DNA of 64,000 nucleotides, from the NCBI GenBank assembly GCA_963740765.1, contig CAVUFN010000017.1, positions 1-64,000 on the forward strand, read 5' to 3'. The notes under the pieces were generated by a model. That model did not search any database and was not told the DNA's origin. It saw only the letters and a program-made list of their open reading frames with translations. The DNA is from DATLGB01 sp963740765 (GTDB taxonomy: Bacteria > Actinomycetota > Thermoleophilia > Solirubrobacterales > Solirubrobacteraceae). This document shows, in pieces, positions 62,021 through 64,000 of this stretch (within the stretch, counting starts at the first letter, position 1; each line of letters opens with the position of its first letter). A program made the position numbers and the translations under genes.

Positions 62021-64000
62021 TGGGCATACGCGCTCGCACGTACACCGCACAGCCTGTCGATCTGACGGAAACCGGTTCCGGGCGACGTTGCTTGGGTATG
62101 GGTGCGCTCCGCACCATCCTGCTCGCCGCGCTCGCCGCCGCCCTGCTGGTCAGCCTGCCGGGCGCTTCGCGGGCCGCCGGCTGCACGATCACCTGGGTCG
62201 GGGACGTCGACTCGGGCTGGACGACCAGCGACGGCGGTGACACGAACTGGACCGACGATCGGCTGCCGAACGGCTCCGACGTCGTCTGCATCGACGACGG
62301 CGACGTGAACCTGGCCGGCGCGGGCGCCTCGGTGACGTCCTACGAGATCGCTGACGGTGCGTCGCTGACCGTGATGGGCGTGCGGCTGGCGGCGGGCGCC
62401 GGATCCAGCAACGCCGGCACGCTCACGCTGGCCGGTGGCGGCGCCCGCCTGCACACCGAGAACGGCGACAGCACGAACGCCGAGACGCTCACCAACACCG
62501 GCACGATCGTCTCGACAGGAGACGGCGGGTCGCAGGACATCGCGGGCGACCTGAGCAACCAGGGCACCCTCACGATCGGCCACCCACAGATCACCCTGCA
62601 CAACGTCAACGACGGACGCAACCCCAAGCTCACCAACACGGGCCAGATCACGCTGCAGGCGGGGGGACATCTGTTCGCCGCCGGAACGGTCCGCCAGTCC
62701 GGCAAGATCAGCGGCGGCGGAGCGCTGGACGTCGACACCTCCGGGCGGCTGGAGGTCGCCGGAGGCTCGATCGCCGCCACCAGCACCGTCGTCCTCACCG
62801 GCGGCACCGGCAACTGCTGTGGCAACGTCCCGGGCGCAGCGCTGGACTTCGTCGGCGCGTCCAGCGCGACCGGCACGGTCAGCGTCACCACCGCTCTGGG
62901 CGGCCGGCACGCCTTGTCGGGCGACGTCCCGGAGGGCTTCGAGGTCGTGCTCGCAGACGACGGCGTCCTCGTGGCGGGTGCCGACTGGGCCAACGCCGGG
63001 ACCGTGCGGCTCGCCGGCGCGCGGTCACGGCTCACGACGGAGGATGGTGACGCGACGACGGTCGAGACGCTGACCAACTCCGGCTCGCTGATCGCTGCCG
63101 GGACGGGCGACGATCGCCGGATCGGCGGCGACATCGTCAACGAGGGCACGGTCTCGGCGCGGCACGAGGCGACGCGGTTCCAGCGCGCCGACGGCAACCG
63201 GCAGAGCGTGCTCACTAACCGGGGGACCCTGGAGGCGACGGCGGCCGGCACGCTGACCTTCGAGGCCACGACGCTGGTTCAGGACACGGACGGCGACATC
63301 GCCGGCCGGGGGCGATCGACGTGTCCACCAGCAGCCGGCTGCAGGTGTCGGGCGGGTCGATCGCCGCGACGGCCGACCTCAACCTCACCGGCGGCAGCGG
63401 CAACTGCTGCGGCAACGCCCCGGGCGCCGCGCTGGCGTTCGTGGGTGCCGCCGACGCCACCGGAACGATCGGGGTCGACGGAGCCGGCGTCCACTCCCTC
63501 ACCGGTGACGTTCCCGTGGGGATGACGCTGGCGCTGACGAGCGGCCTGATGTCGGCGACTCAGAGTCTCACCAACCGCGGCGTGGTCACGATGGGCGGCG
63601 CCAGCCGGATCGCCGTCGAGGACGGCAACCCGGGGACCGTGGAGACCCTCACCAACCGGGGCACGCTGACGCTCGACGGCCCGGGCGCGCAGCAGCTGGC
63701 CGGGAACCTCACCAACACCGACACGGGCACGATCGACGTGATGAGCACCGGGGCCTTCCTCGCGCGATTCGGTGAGGACCGGCGGCCCAGCCTCGTCGAC
63801 GCGGGCACGATCGACGTCGGCGCCGGCGCCCTGCTGTACGCGGACCGGGCCCTCGTCGAGTTGCAGGACGGTGCCGCCATCGAGGGGACCGGGGGGTTCC
63901 AGGTCCGCGGCGACGAAGGGCTGCTCATCCTCCACGACGCCATGATCGCGGCGACGGCCGACGTCGAGCTGTGGGGCCAGTTCCAGGGCCCGGGGGCGGA
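62017..64000 (+). CDS. Secreted repeat protein, partial and frameshifted
   Basis: The gene runs off the window. The signal peptide is GALRTILLAALAAALLVSLP, then ASRA; ATG 62017 has a strong GGAGGG site but puts 27 residues before it, while ATG 62098 starts directly at it. The mature part is Thr/Gly/Ala/Asn-rich with many TLTNTGT-type strands, as in beta-helix adhesins. A repeat of about 197 residues carries the vicinal-Cys motif GNCCGN (62809 and 63399). The frame breaks at the G run 63308-63312; adding one G restores GAIDVSTSSRLQVSGGS and makes the repeat spacing exactly 591 bases. Surface or extracellular location is inferred. Confidence 0.72.

Overview
The window is very GC-rich, with strong G/C bias at third codon positions, many GTG/TTG starts and tightly overlapping genes. 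Gene content (gatCAB, an F420-type luciferase-like oxidoreductase, MalT/SARP-like and HDOD-LuxR regulators, a DesA3-like desaturase with its reductase, DUF559 proteins) points to an actinobacterium, perhaps Thermoleophilia/Solirubrobacterales; that placement is inference. No rRNA, tRNA, CRISPR array or transposase was seen.

Layout. 1-5.7 kb: 3' end of dnaE, nfo, gltX, an HDOD-LuxR regulator, a VanZ-like protein and an Rrf2 regulator. 5.7-23.8 kb: a catabolic island with a lipoyl E2, an FCD-type GntR regulator, a small-molecule kinase overlapping a class III aminotransferase, a second class III aminotransferase with a metallo-beta-lactamase hydrolase, a split transketolase, E1 alpha/beta, an (R)-amine-transaminase-like class IV enzyme, a complete Liv-type ABC importer and a trimethylamine-dehydrogenase-like flavoprotein. 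A recurring palindrome around TTGGATCCAA sits in nearly every promoter region of this island, so it looks like one regulon for import and breakdown of an amine or amino alcohol. 23.8-31.3 kb: a decayed CARDB fragment, a secreted beta-propeller protein, desaturase plus ferredoxin reductase with a TetR regulator, and an APC permease. 31.3-35 kb: a sulfur/cysteine cluster (cysK, tusA, moeB-like, cysE) and a cation/calcium exchanger. 35-46.7 kb: a DUF559 protein, an intein-containing PcrA/UvrD helicase, folD, an LLM oxidoreductase, gatCAB and several small membrane or unknown proteins. 46.7-54.6 kb: a receiver-first histidine kinase, a third class III aminotransferase and a divergent polyamine (Pot) importer with two binding proteins. 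54.7-64 kb: a second DUF559 protein, ilvB-ilvN, a STAND ATPase with a C-terminal SARP-like module, a LuxR regulator and a secreted repeat protein running off the end.

Six otherwise intact genes (dnaE, moeB-like, the exchanger, the second potD, the last luxR, the secreted repeat protein) are each broken by a single-base gain or loss, most at short G runs. Sequence error is more likely than six real pseudogenes, so they are annotated as genes with a suspected frameshift.
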